DNA from: Jutongia hominis
GTDB taxonomy: Bacteria; Bacillota; Clostridia; Lachnospirales; Lachnospiraceae
Direction of reading: 5' to 3'
Assembly (NCBI RefSeq): GCF_014384965.1
Contig: NZ_JACRSW010000027.1
Location: 124,001 to 188,000 of the forward strand
DNA length: 64,000 nucleotides
The position numbers and the translations under genes were made by a program. Under the pieces are notes generated by a model. That model worked only from the letters and a program-made list of their open reading frames with translations, was not told the DNA's origin and did not search any database. Positions 7,746 through 15,464 of the stretch are shown piece after piece; within the stretch, counting starts at the first letter, position 1; the number at the start of each line of letters is the position of its first letter.

Positions 7746-10700
7746 ATGACGAAAAAAATAACCGTAATATTCTTGGCATTGTGCATGGCAATTTCCGTTT
7801 TTCCGATGACCATTCAGGCGGCATCAAAGCCCGATATTAAAGTTGGCGACTATGTTAAAATGGGCGCGTATAACAATGCCTCAATTCTTTGGCGATGTGT
7901 AAGCATTGACAATAACGGACCGCTTATGCTTGCAGACAAAATTGTTGACACCCTTGCATATGATGCCAAAACAAATGACAACAGCAATTCAAAATCACAC
8001 AGCAGAAGCTATAAGCGTGATGATTACGGTTCTAACTATTGGAAAGACAGCAATATGCGTTCTTGGTTAAATTCGACCGCAGCTGAAGGCAAAGTCGATT
8101 GGCTTTGCGGCAACCCTCCGAAAGACGGATATGTAAGCGGTGTGGGAGCGTACAACGAAAAAGCGGGTTTTCTCAACGCTTTTTCAAAATCTGAAATTGC
8201 GGCAATGAAAACCGTTACCCAGCGTTCTCTCGTTTCTCATCCCGAATACAACAAGGGCATAGTTGATGGAGACGCAAATTCGGATTTGTTATACTACACC
8301 GATATTTCGGAAGCGGTGGCAAACTACGACAGTTCATATTTTGAAACTACAACCGAAAAGGTTTTTCTTCTTGATGTAAAGCAGGCTAATGCCGTGTGGA
8401 AAAATCTCAAAGGTTATTATGTTGCGTATAATAATGACGGTATGGCTTGGCCTTATTGGCTTCGCACTCCTGTTACCGATTGCAATCACGATATGCGTTA
8501 TATCAGTTCATCGGGTCAGGTCGGTCGTTATGCTCCGCGGTATTCCGATTTGGGCGTAAGACCTGCATTTTATCTCGATTCCGAATATTTTGTTATAACT
8601 TCCGGCAGCGGCTCACAAAGCAGTCCTTATATCGGCTCTGCTCCAAATAAGCAAGAGGATGATTATACAATTTCGGAACCTGCCGAGGACGCAAATCCCG
8701 ATTGGAATGTCAGCACCGAGCAAAGCATTCAGCTCACCCTCGGCCCGTGGTATTCAAATGACGGAAAATATTCTAATCCTACCATCCCTGTTTATACCAT
8801 CCAAAAAACACGTAGCGACACGGAAAATATGGTTGTTGTCGTTTGCGGCGAGGGATACACAAAAAGTCAGCAGGGCAAATTCATCAATGATGTCAAACGA
8901 CTTTGGCAGGACGCTATGAAATATGAACCGTATCGCAGTTATGCCGACAGATTCAATGTTTACGCTCTTTGCACAGCTTCCGAATCGACTTTTGACAATG
9001 GTGGAAGCACCTTCTTTGATGTTATAGTCGACAAATATAATTCGCCTGTTATTTCTAATAATCTCCACGGAAGTCAGTGGAAAAATCATATTTTTGAGAG
9101 ATGTATCGGTCCTGAATTTATCGAGAAAATTCACGATGCTCATATCAAAAAAAAGTGTGATCCAAACACAATTCCGTCCGGTTCGGAATATGAGCCTTAT
9201 TATTATGTTCACGATTATATTGCTCAGTTCGCTATGGTTGTAAACACAAAATCAGATTTCGGCGGTGCTTATAATAACCGTGAATACGGCTTCCATTATT
9301 TCATTTCGCCATCAGACAGTTATCGTGCGTCAAAAACTTTTGCACACGAGTTTGGACACGGTTTGCTCGGTCTCGGTGATGAATACAGTAACGGATATTT
9401 GCTTGACGATAAGGAACTTAAATCACTCAATCTTTCCTCGGTTGAAGACCCGGAAAAGATAAAATGGCGACAGCTTTTAGGTTTTAGAAACACATATACC
9501 TGCCGCAATGCTTACGGCTCAAAAATGCTTGTTTCAAATTATGAGTGCATAATGAGAGACACAAACTATCAATTCTGTGAGGTTTGCCGTTTGCAGGGCT
9601 TCAAGCGAATGTCTCAGCTTGTTAAGGATGTAGACCTTTATGTTGCAACTCCCGAGGTTAAGGAATATACGGGCGCTTATTCAAAGCCGTCTGATTTTAC
9701 CGACCTTGAAACAAGTTCATATTATAATTACACATATAATCGCAATGACCGACTTTTGAGCGGCAACAGCAAAAGCAGATTTAATACTAATATGAACGGT
9801 AAAAAAATCGAGCTTAGAACTGTTATTCAAAACATTTCAGATAAAAATGCACGACAATTAAAATTCAAAATGTGGATTAAGCACTCCGACGGAAGCGTTG
9901 CGACCGATTCATCGGGGAATCCGCTTCAAACAGTACAAACCTTTGACATTCCTGTTTGGAATGATAAGGCAAATTTCTGGCCGCTCGGTGCTTTGGATCA
10001 CATCAAAAGCGACTTTAATTCAGGCTTAAAGAGTTGCTCGCTTATTTATCAAATTCCGTCTGATGCACAGCTTAAGAGCGGCGATACCGTGGCATTTCAG
10101 GTGCTCGATGAAAACGGAAATGTGCTTGCAGACGACAATACGGAAACACAGCGCTACACAACCGTTTCAATTCAGTATAAATTTGAGGACGGCTCTGAAA
10201 TTCCAAACACTGCCGGCGGAACATTTACCGTGCCATACGGCACAAAGCTTGATTTAACACCGGCAAAAACACTTTATGATTATGAATTTATAAAGGTTGA
10301 CGGCTTGAATAAGCCTATTGTTTCGGACGGAACGGTTGTTACATATTATTACAAAAATAAAAACGAAGAACACACTCACAATCTGACTTTGGTTGCTGCG
10401 AAAGCTGCCACCTGCACTACTGCGGGCAATTCCGCATACTACACCTGCGATGGCTGTGACAAGTGGTTCGCAGATGCAACAGGATCGGTAGAAATTACCG
10501 ATAAAACCAGTGTGAAGATTCCGGCTCTCGGACATACCGCAGGCACAGAATGGAAGTCTGATGATACTAACCACTGGCATGAATGTTCTCGTTGCCACGA
10601 CAAAAAGGACGAAGCGGCTCACGATTACGGTTCTGACAATGTTTGCGACACCTGCGGATATTACAAAACTGTACCGCACACTCACAATCTGACTTTGGTT

Positions 10701-11471
10701 GCTGCGAAAGCTGCCACCTGCACAGAGGGCGGTAAGGAAGCATACTACAAGTGCGAAGGTTGTGGCAAGTTCTATGAAGATGTACTCGGTACAAAGGAAA
10801 TAACCGACCTTGCATCTTGGGGCAATATTGCTAAGATTGCCCACACCACAAAGCAAACCGTAACAAAGGCAACCCCAACAGCAAACGGCAAGATAGTAAA
10901 TTACTGTTCGGTATGTAAGAAAACTCTTTCAACAACAGTAATTCCAAAGGCATCAAGCATAAAGCTTAAAGCAACATCATTAACATATAACGGAAAGGTT
11001 AGAACACCTAAGGTTATTGTTAAGGACAGAACAGGAAAGACACTTGTTAAGAATACTGACTATACTGTGTCTTATGCAAAAGGCAGAAAGTATGTTGGCA
11101 AGTACGCAGTAAAGATTACCTTTAAGGGTAAATACAGCGGAACAAAGACGCTTTATTTCACAATCAAGCCAAAGGCAACAAGTATTTCCTCACTTAAAGC
11201 AGGTTCAAAGAAGTTTACAGTAAAGTGGAAGAAGCAGGCTACACAGACAACAGGCTATCAGGTACAGTACAGTGCCTCAAGTAAATTCAGCAAGGCTAAG
11301 ACCGTAACAGTAGGCAAGAATACAACAGTATCAAAGAAAATTTCAAAGCTTTCGGGCAAGAAAAAGTATTATGTAAGAGTTCGCACCTATAAGAAAGTTA
11401 AGATTAACGGCAAATCCATAAGGATTTATTCAGGCTGGTCAAAAGCTAAGACTGTTACAACAAAGAAATAA
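7746..11471 (+). CDS. Secreted multidomain protein with DUF6273 and M64-type metalloprotease domains
   Basis: A 1241-residue protein. Residues 1-30 form a signal peptide (KKITVIFLALCMAISVF...IQA-A). Residues about 35-295 resemble DUF6273 (WLNS, AGFLNAFSKSEI, WLRTP, GVRPAFYL). About 370-640 is a zinc protease of the IgA-peptidase M64 type, with HEFGHGLLGLGDEY placing zinc ligands at H534 and H538, glutamate E535 and a third ligand candidate D545. A beta-rich part follows, then two Cys-rich modules beginning HTHNLTLVAAKAATC (residues 876 and 978) with paired CxxC, then a C-terminal fibronectin-III-like domain rich in Lys and Thr. There is no sorting signal, so it is probably released or held by charge. 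The start ATG 7746 uses TAGGAGG, most of it supplied by the end of IS110 copy 1. Codon style (CCG, CGC, GGC, TCG) differs from the core genes, consistent with horizontal transfer. The substrate is unknown. Confidence 0.85.
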   Translation: MTKKITVIFLALCMAISVFPMTIQAASKPDIKVGDYVKMGAYNNASILWRCVSIDNNGPLMLADKIVDTLAYDAKTNDNSNSKSHSRSYKRDDYGSNYWKDSNMRSWLNSTAAEGKVDWLCGNPPKDGYVSGVGAYNEKAGFLNAFSKSEIAAMKTVTQRSLVSHPEYNKGIVDGDANSDLLYYTDISEAVANYDSSYFETTTEKVFLLDVKQANAVWKNLKGYYVAYNNDGMAWPYWLRTPVTDCNHDMRYISSSGQVGRYAPRYSDLGVRPAFYLDSEYFVITSGSGSQSSPYIGSAPNKQEDDYTISEPAEDANPDWNVSTEQSIQLTLGPWYSNDGKYSNPTIPVYTIQKTRSDTENMVVVVCGEGYTKSQQGKFINDVKRLWQDAMKYEPYRSYADRFNVYALCTASESTFDNGGSTFFDVIVDKYNSPVISNNLHGSQWKNHIFERCIGPEFIEKIHDAHIKKKCDPNTIPSGSEYEPYYYVHDYIAQFAMVVNTKSDFGGAYNNREYGFHYFISPSDSYRASKTFAHEFGHGLLGLGDEYSNGYLLDDKELKSLNLSSVEDPEKIKWRQLLGFRNTYTCRNAYGSKMLVSNYECIMRDTNYQFCEVCRLQGFKRMSQLVKDVDLYVATPEVKEYTGAYSKPSDFTDLETSSYYNYTYNRNDRLLSGNSKSRFNTNMNGKKIELRTVIQNISDKNARQLKFKMWIKHSDGSVATDSSGNPLQTVQTFDIPVWNDKANFWPLGALDHIKSDFNSGLKSCSLIYQIPSDAQLKSGDTVAFQVLDENGNVLADDNTETQRYTTVSIQYKFEDGSEIPNTAGGTFTVPYGTKLDLTPAKTLYDYEFIKVDGLNKPIVSDGTVVTYYYKNKNEEHTHNLTLVAAKAATCTTAGNSAYYTCDGCDKWFADATGSVEITDKTSVKIPALGHTAGTEWKSDDTNHWHECSRCHDKKDEAAHDYGSDNVCDTCGYYKTVPHTHNLTLVAAKAATCTEGGKEAYYKCEGCGKFYEDVLGTKEITDLASWGNIAKIAHTTKQTVTKATPTANGKIVNYCSVCKKTLSTTVIPKASSIKLKATSLTYNGKVRTPKVIVKDRTGKTLVKNTDYTVSYAKGRKYVGKYAVKITFKGKYSGTKTLYFTIKPKATSISSLKAGSKKFTVKWKKQATQTTGYQVQYSASSKFSKAKTVTVGKNTTVSKKISKLSGKKKYYVRVRTYKKVKINGKSIRIYSGWSKAKTVTTKK
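10371..10723 (+). repeat. Two perfect 47-bp direct repeats inside the metalloprotease gene
   Basis: Bases 10371-10417 and 10677-10723 are identical, 306 bp (102 codons) apart. They encode the start HTHNLTLVAAKAATCT of each Cys-rich module. The module sequences diverge after the repeat, so this is either a recent partial conversion or a constrained junction. Recombination between them would delete one module in frame. Confidence 0.85.
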
Positions 11472-11472
11472 A

Positions 11473-11717
11473 AACTATACCGTTACCTTTGATTCTGCCG
11501 GTGGCTCTGCAGTAACGACTCAGACTATCGAAGAAGGTCAGAAGGCAACCAAACCTGCCGCTCCTACCAAGTCTGACGATACCACCAAGCCTTCGGATGA
11601 TGTTCAGAATCCGCAGACCGGCGACAACAGTATGAGTGGCTGTGGATCGCTCTGCTGTTCGTCAGCGGCTTCGGAGTTGTGACAACTACTGTTTATACTA
11701 AAAAAGAAAATCTGTGA
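11473..11717 (+). pseudogene. Orphan C-terminal tail of a sortase-anchored surface protein
   Basis: Directly after the metalloprotease stop, another frame reads NYTVTFDSAGGSAVTTQTI (an InlB/Flg_new-like repeat), a Pro/Thr/Asp-rich wall-spanning stretch, and NPQTGDNSM. A one-base shift near 11630 is then needed to continue into WLWIALLFVSGFGVVTTT and a Lys-rich end. This is a complete cell-wall sorting tail (NPQTG motif, hydrophobic span, basic end) without a start codon or body. It is either the remnant of a second surface-protein gene fused here by deletion or the former tail of the protease. Confidence 0.7.
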
Positions 11718-11745
11718 AATAACAGATAGCTAACCATTTAAGGAT

Positions 11746-11776
11746 GGCGGTAGCGGAGCTTCCGCTGCCGCCTTTT
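11746..11776 (+). terminator. Terminator after the surface-protein remnant
   Basis: GGCGGTAGCGGA at 11746-11757 pairs with TCCGCTGCCGCC at 11761-11772 (one G-U pair), followed by TTTTCCTT. A strong GC-rich stem of this kind is unlike those in the core genes of the window. Confidence 0.8.
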
Positions 11777-11805
11777 CCTTACGAAAAGGATTTCTTCGGA
11801 AGTCC

Positions 11806-11851
11806 CTTTCCGAAAGGCGGCAAAAAAAGCGCTTTGCCGATTTTCGGAAAG
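11806..11851. repeat. 19-bp inverted repeat upstream of a broken gene
   Basis: Bases 11806-11824 (CTTTCCGAAAGGCGGCAAA) match the reverse complement of 11833-11851 at 17 of 19 positions, around an 8-base loop. It lies 10 bases before an AAGGAG site and could be an operator or leader hairpin for the small gene that follows. Confidence 0.7.
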
Positions 11852-11873
11852 AAATCGAACAAGGAGAAATCAA

Positions 11874-12395
11874 ATGGACGAACAAGAAAAAGAAATTGAA
11901 GAAATACTCAGAACATTTGACAAAGCACCTTCGCCTTCGTCAGAGAATAGTGTTCAAAATCAAGCATAGCAAAACAATAAGCAGCCTCGGCAAATTTCCC
12001 AAAAACCAACTGACACCGAACGGATTGCCCGCACATCAAATCAAACAGAATACAAAAGACAAGCTCAGTCAAGCAAAGGCAGGTATCTCTCCCCTACACG
12101 CAAAACCGCAATAAAGCGAAGAAAAAGGCAAAGAGCTGTGATTGTTTCGTTATTAGCACTCCTTTTTGTTGTTCTGATTATTGTGCTGATTTGTAAAGGC
12201 TGCTCCGGCAGAACAGATGCGCTTGCCGGCAAATGGGATTTTGATGGGACTACTGCCTATGAATTTGATGGCAAAGGCAGCGGTGCAATGCTCCTCATCC
12301 TTGCAGATTATGATTTTACCTATGAAATCAAGGACAATCAGCTATCAAGAAGAATGCCCATTTGTTCTTCATATAGGAAATCGTCGAATGATTAA
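11874..12395 (+). pseudogene. Small membrane protein, interrupted by a stop and truncated
   Basis: ATG 11874 after AAGGAG opens MDEQEKEIEEILRTF and runs to a TAG at 11967-11969. The same frame then continues without another stop through a basic stretch (RKTAIKRRKRQRA), one membrane segment (VIVSLLALLFVVLIIVLICKG, from about 12138) and an outside part (LAGKWDFDGTTAYEFDGKGSG) resembling the beta-rich DUF5640-type domain. The end after DNQLS looks frame-shifted and stops at the border of IS110 copy 2. The gene is therefore broken by a nonsense codon and cut short. An internal start could still make a small single-pass protein. It belongs to the foreign segment. Confidence 0.6.
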
Positions 12396-12526
12396 GTCCA
12401 GCTAATAAATGTCAATAGTTAGATGTGAAAAAAATTATTTTGTTTTTTGACTAAAAAAGGGCGGACTTTCCCCTTGGTGAAAATATCGTTTTTTGAAAGA
12501 TATTGATTCATTGGGTTCATAGTATT

Positions 12527-13586
12527 TTATGCAGTCATGTCGCATTTGGCAGCATTGTATTGTTTGATATGCTCCTAAGGAGCAATGATTTTGAATGGTT
12601 TGTTGTCTCTGAGTATTGCAAATATCATATTGCATACCTTATGTGAAACAGCGCCCATTGCTACGAGCTTTGGTTTTGAGTCACACTTCTTGAGATAGTA
12701 TTCGCGAAGAACTGGATTTTTAGCTTCTCCATTACGGGAGATACTGATGCTTTGTAGGGTTAATGTGTGAATCACACGTCTAGCTATGGCAGAATCACGC
12801 TTAGACATTTGAACCTTGGTGCCTTCAAATTTACCGGATTGCTTTACTGCTGGATCAAGACCCAAATAAGCGAAAAGTTGTTTGGGCTTTGAAAATGCTG
12901 AAAAGTCACCAATCTCACCCATAATGGATACAGCAGACAAGAAACCAGCACCTTTAAATGTTTCAATCAAATGAATCTGCCTGACAAATTTGCTATCTTC
13001 ATTTGAATCAACAAGCTTATGGAGCGATTCAAGAATGCCGTTGATTTCTTCATCATATTTACGTATGAAGCTGATATAAAGGCGAATACGCTTGATGTTG
13101 CTTTCTATGATGTAGCCAAACTGATTTGCATCAGTTGCCGCCTGAATTATGGCAGTTTAGAGCAAGGTCTGATGGCATAAGCGAAACCTTTAAATCAGGT
13201 TTCAAGCCAACTAAAGCAGCTTTTTTAGAATCAAAACGATCATTATGTACTTTTCGTGTGTTGATGTTTGTGTTATTCTTAGTGATGATAGGATTAATAA
13301 CCGAGCAGTTAAAACCCTTATCACGAAGATAGCAGAAGAGTGGGTAATGATAAATTCCCGTGGATTCGAGGAAAATGCGACTTTCCAAAGAATATAACTC
13401 TTCTGCTTCTTTTATTTTAGAAACAGCGGTTGTAAGGGAATCAATACTGTTATGTAGGATTTTGTAAGGTTTTCCTACGAATTGTTGGTTTGGAAGTGCT
13501 ATAGACATCCATGAAAAATCAGCACCGACATCAATACCAACAGAGATGAATAAATCATCGAGATTAAAGAAAATTTTGTTTGACAT
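12527..13586 (-). pseudogene. IS110-family transposase, internal frameshift deletion
   Basis: The true start is visible here: ATG at 13586 after AAAGGAGC, giving MSNKIFFNLDDLFISVGIDVGADFSW with the first RuvC-like aspartate. The frame is lost near 13153, where about 257 bp are missing (joint GGCA/GTTTA), and the rest continues in another frame. The C-terminal part also has TAG in place of the CAG codon in IIAPQEHIK, removing the last 16 or so residues. It cannot make a working enzyme. With copy 1 it allows the full protein of about 438 residues to be reconstructed. Confidence 0.85.
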
Positions 13587-13928
13587 GAGCAATAGCTCCT
13601 TTCTGATAGGAATCCATTTCCAACCTGGCAGGTACACAACCTAGCACGTTATTCGGGTATAGCCTTCCGGCTCCCAACCAGCTAAAACATAAAACCCTGT
13701 CGAATGGACTAATTGACTTAATTACAGGTATCCACTGATAATCAGTGTCCCAAGGAGAAATACATTCTTTGCCCTATCCTAAGAGATAATACCTTATGTT
13801 TTCGATGGTGTCTATCAGGAACCGTCAGACATGATCATTATTACGGATAACATCTGATAAAGGAAGAACCCCTTCTTCTGTTATCTGATTTATAGAAACT
13901 TATTAACCAAGTAGTCTTGATTGACTAC
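13587..13928 (-). ncRNA. Candidate bridge RNA region of IS110 copy 2
   Basis: This is the non-coding leader upstream of the transposase start, where IS110-group elements encode the bridge RNA that pairs with target and donor DNA. On the minus strand it is rich in stems: GTAGTC/GACTAC (13911-13928), GAAGAA-GGGG-TTCTTC inside GATAACA/TGTTATC (13847-13886), CACTGAT/ATCAGTG (13733-13747) and GGGAGCC-GGAA-GGCT..CCC (13655-13675). On either side of the last stem lie TTAGCTGG (13678-13685), identical to the far end of the element, and CTAGG (13640-13644), the complement of the near end. That matches left and right donor guides. Exact RNA ends are not determined. Confidence 0.6.
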
Positions 13929-13956
13929 ATCATTATTATACTAGGAGAAATGATTT

Positions 13957-15312
13957 ATGACAAAATCAATGACAAGTGGAAATCCGTTGAAACTGATGAT
14001 TCAATTTGCATTTCCTTTATTGTTGGGAAATCTGTTGCAGCAGACATACAATATCATTGATGCTGCAATTGTCGGGCAGTGTCTTGGTGCAAAAGCGTTG
14101 GCAAGTGTAGGGGCGAGCAGCAGCGTCCAATTTCTGGTGCTTGGTTTCTGTATGGGAAGCTGTGCAGGGTTTGGTGTACCAATCGCAAAATATTATGGTG
14201 CAAATGATTCAGACAGAATGCGTAATTCTATTTTTAACGGTGCTTTTTTGACGATAGTGATCGCTGTTATACTGACGACAGCATGTTCTTTGTTATGTCC
14301 GCAGATTTTACACATTTTATCGGTACCGGAAGATATTTATCAAAATGCATATGCCTATTTGATCATTATTTTCTTAGGTATGCCGTTTACATTGTTATAT
14401 AACTATTTATCTAGTGTATTAAGATCAGTAGGAGACAGCAAGACACCATTTCTTTTTTTAGCAATATCTGTTGTCTTGAATATTTTTTTGGATGCATTTT
14501 GTATTCTTGTCTTAAAATGGGGCTGTGCTGGTGCAGCGATCGCGACGATCACATCACAGGCTGTCAGCGGTATTTTGTGTCTGCTTTTTATATTACATCG
14601 CTTAGATTTTTTGTGCCTGAAAAAAGAGAACCGCCACTTACGCTTTGCTCCTATCAAAGAGCTGCTTTCGATGGGGCTTCCGATGGGATTACAGTTTTCG
14701 ATCACAGCGATTGGCAGTATGGTGATGCAGTCGGCAAACAATGGTCTGGGAAGTGTCTGTGTATCAGGATTTACAGCTGGTATGCGTATCAAACAGTTTA
14801 CTATGTGTCCGTTTGATGCGATCGGTACGGCAGCCTCTGTTTTCTGTAGTCAGAATTATGGTGCTGCCAAACCGGACCGTATCCGGAAAGGTCTTTGGCA
14901 AAGTATGCTTGTAGCGGTTGTATATGGCATTGTGGCAGGATTGATTATGATCTTTGCCGGAAGAACGCTTTCCATGATCTTTGTGGGCAAAGAAGCAGTT
15001 GATGTATTGGATGCATCGGGAAAATATTTACGATGTATGGGCTTCTTCTACTGGAGCCTTGGAATCTTAAATGTCAGCAGAATGGTAACACAGGGACTTG
15101 GCCATTCGATGCGTGCAGTCATTTCCGGTGTGACGGAGATGCTTGCACGTTCGATCGTGAGCCTTTGCTTTGTTGGCTCTTTCGGCTATACAGCAATCTG
15201 CTTTGCAGATCAGACAGCATGGGTGTCAGCGTGCTTTTACATTTTTCCAACCTGTCTGTATTGTGTGCATAAAACAACGAAAAAGTTAATGAAACAGCAA
15301 AATGTGCAATAA
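13957..15312 (+). CDS. MATE-family multidrug or toxic-compound exporter
   Basis: A 451-residue antiporter of the MATE family, which expels cationic drugs or metabolites in exchange for Na+ or H+. Twelve hydrophobic segments are visible, with the duplicated MATE signature near the N-terminus (PLLLGNLLQQTYNIIDAAIVGQ). The substrate cannot be read from sequence. ATG 13957 is preceded by CTAGGAG, which is the terminal sequence of IS110 copy 2. Without the element the upstream bases would hold no clear ribosome binding site. A second, different MATE gene follows at 15465 with its own promoter. Confidence 0.88.
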   Translation: MTKSMTSGNPLKLMIQFAFPLLLGNLLQQTYNIIDAAIVGQCLGAKALASVGASSSVQFLVLGFCMGSCAGFGVPIAKYYGANDSDRMRNSIFNGAFLTIVIAVILTTACSLLCPQILHILSVPEDIYQNAYAYLIIIFLGMPFTLLYNYLSSVLRSVGDSKTPFLFLAISVVLNIFLDAFCILVLKWGCAGAAIATITSQAVSGILCLLFILHRLDFLCLKKENRHLRFAPIKELLSMGLPMGLQFSITAIGSMVMQSANNGLGSVCVSGFTAGMRIKQFTMCPFDAIGTAASVFCSQNYGAAKPDRIRKGLWQSMLVAVVYGIVAGLIMIFAGRTLSMIFVGKEAVDVLDASGKYLRCMGFFYWSLGILNVSRMVTQGLGHSMRAVISGVTEMLARSIVSLCFVGSFGYTAICFADQTAWVSACFYIFPTCLYCVHKTTKKLMKQQNVQ

Positions 15313-15344
15313 ATTGTTGATCTTTAGGCATAAAACCGAGAACG

Positions 15345-15373
15345 TTGTAAAAAACAGAGTAGGACAGTATAAT
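15345..15373 (+). promoter_or_regulatory. Probable promoter of the second MATE gene
   Basis: TTGTAA at 15345-15350 and TATAAT at 15368-15373 with a 17-base spacer, 92 bases before the start codon. Confidence 0.6.
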
Positions 15374-15464
15374 AGAAAAACATATGTTGTCTGTGATGCA
15401 ATGTACTTTGAAGAAAGACATGGTCTGAAACAGTCCGATAGAAAAGAGAGGAAGAAAGAACGAT

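Larger units (their letters stand above)
12395..13947 (-). mobile_element. IS110-family element, copy 2 (internally deleted)
   Basis: Near-identical to copy 1 over shared parts. It is bounded by AG at 12395-12396 (in AAGTCCAGC) and AG at 13946-13947 (in CTAGGAG), that is a CT core when read with the transposase. It lacks about 257 bp of the transposase gene (equivalent to 6914-7170 of copy 1) but keeps the complete 5' leader. Adding back the deletion gives about 1810 bp, in agreement with the 1809 bp reconstructed from copy 1. The left flank is the foreign segment; the right flank is the host MATE gene. Confidence 0.85.

Noticed and set aside
10254..10856. A 200-codon minus-strand open frame inside the protease gene
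   Set aside because: It is opposite the Cys-rich repeats of a clearly real gene, and its sequence follows from that gene's repeat and codon use.
11896..12405. Two overlapping frames at 11896-12114 and 12217-12405
   Set aside because: They are shadow frames of the interrupted small membrane gene that starts at 11874.
13911..13947. Outward promoter in the IS110 right end (TTGACT or TTGATT with TATACT)
   Set aside because: Spacers of only 10 or 14 bases make it a poor promoter. I keep only the ribosome-binding-site claim.
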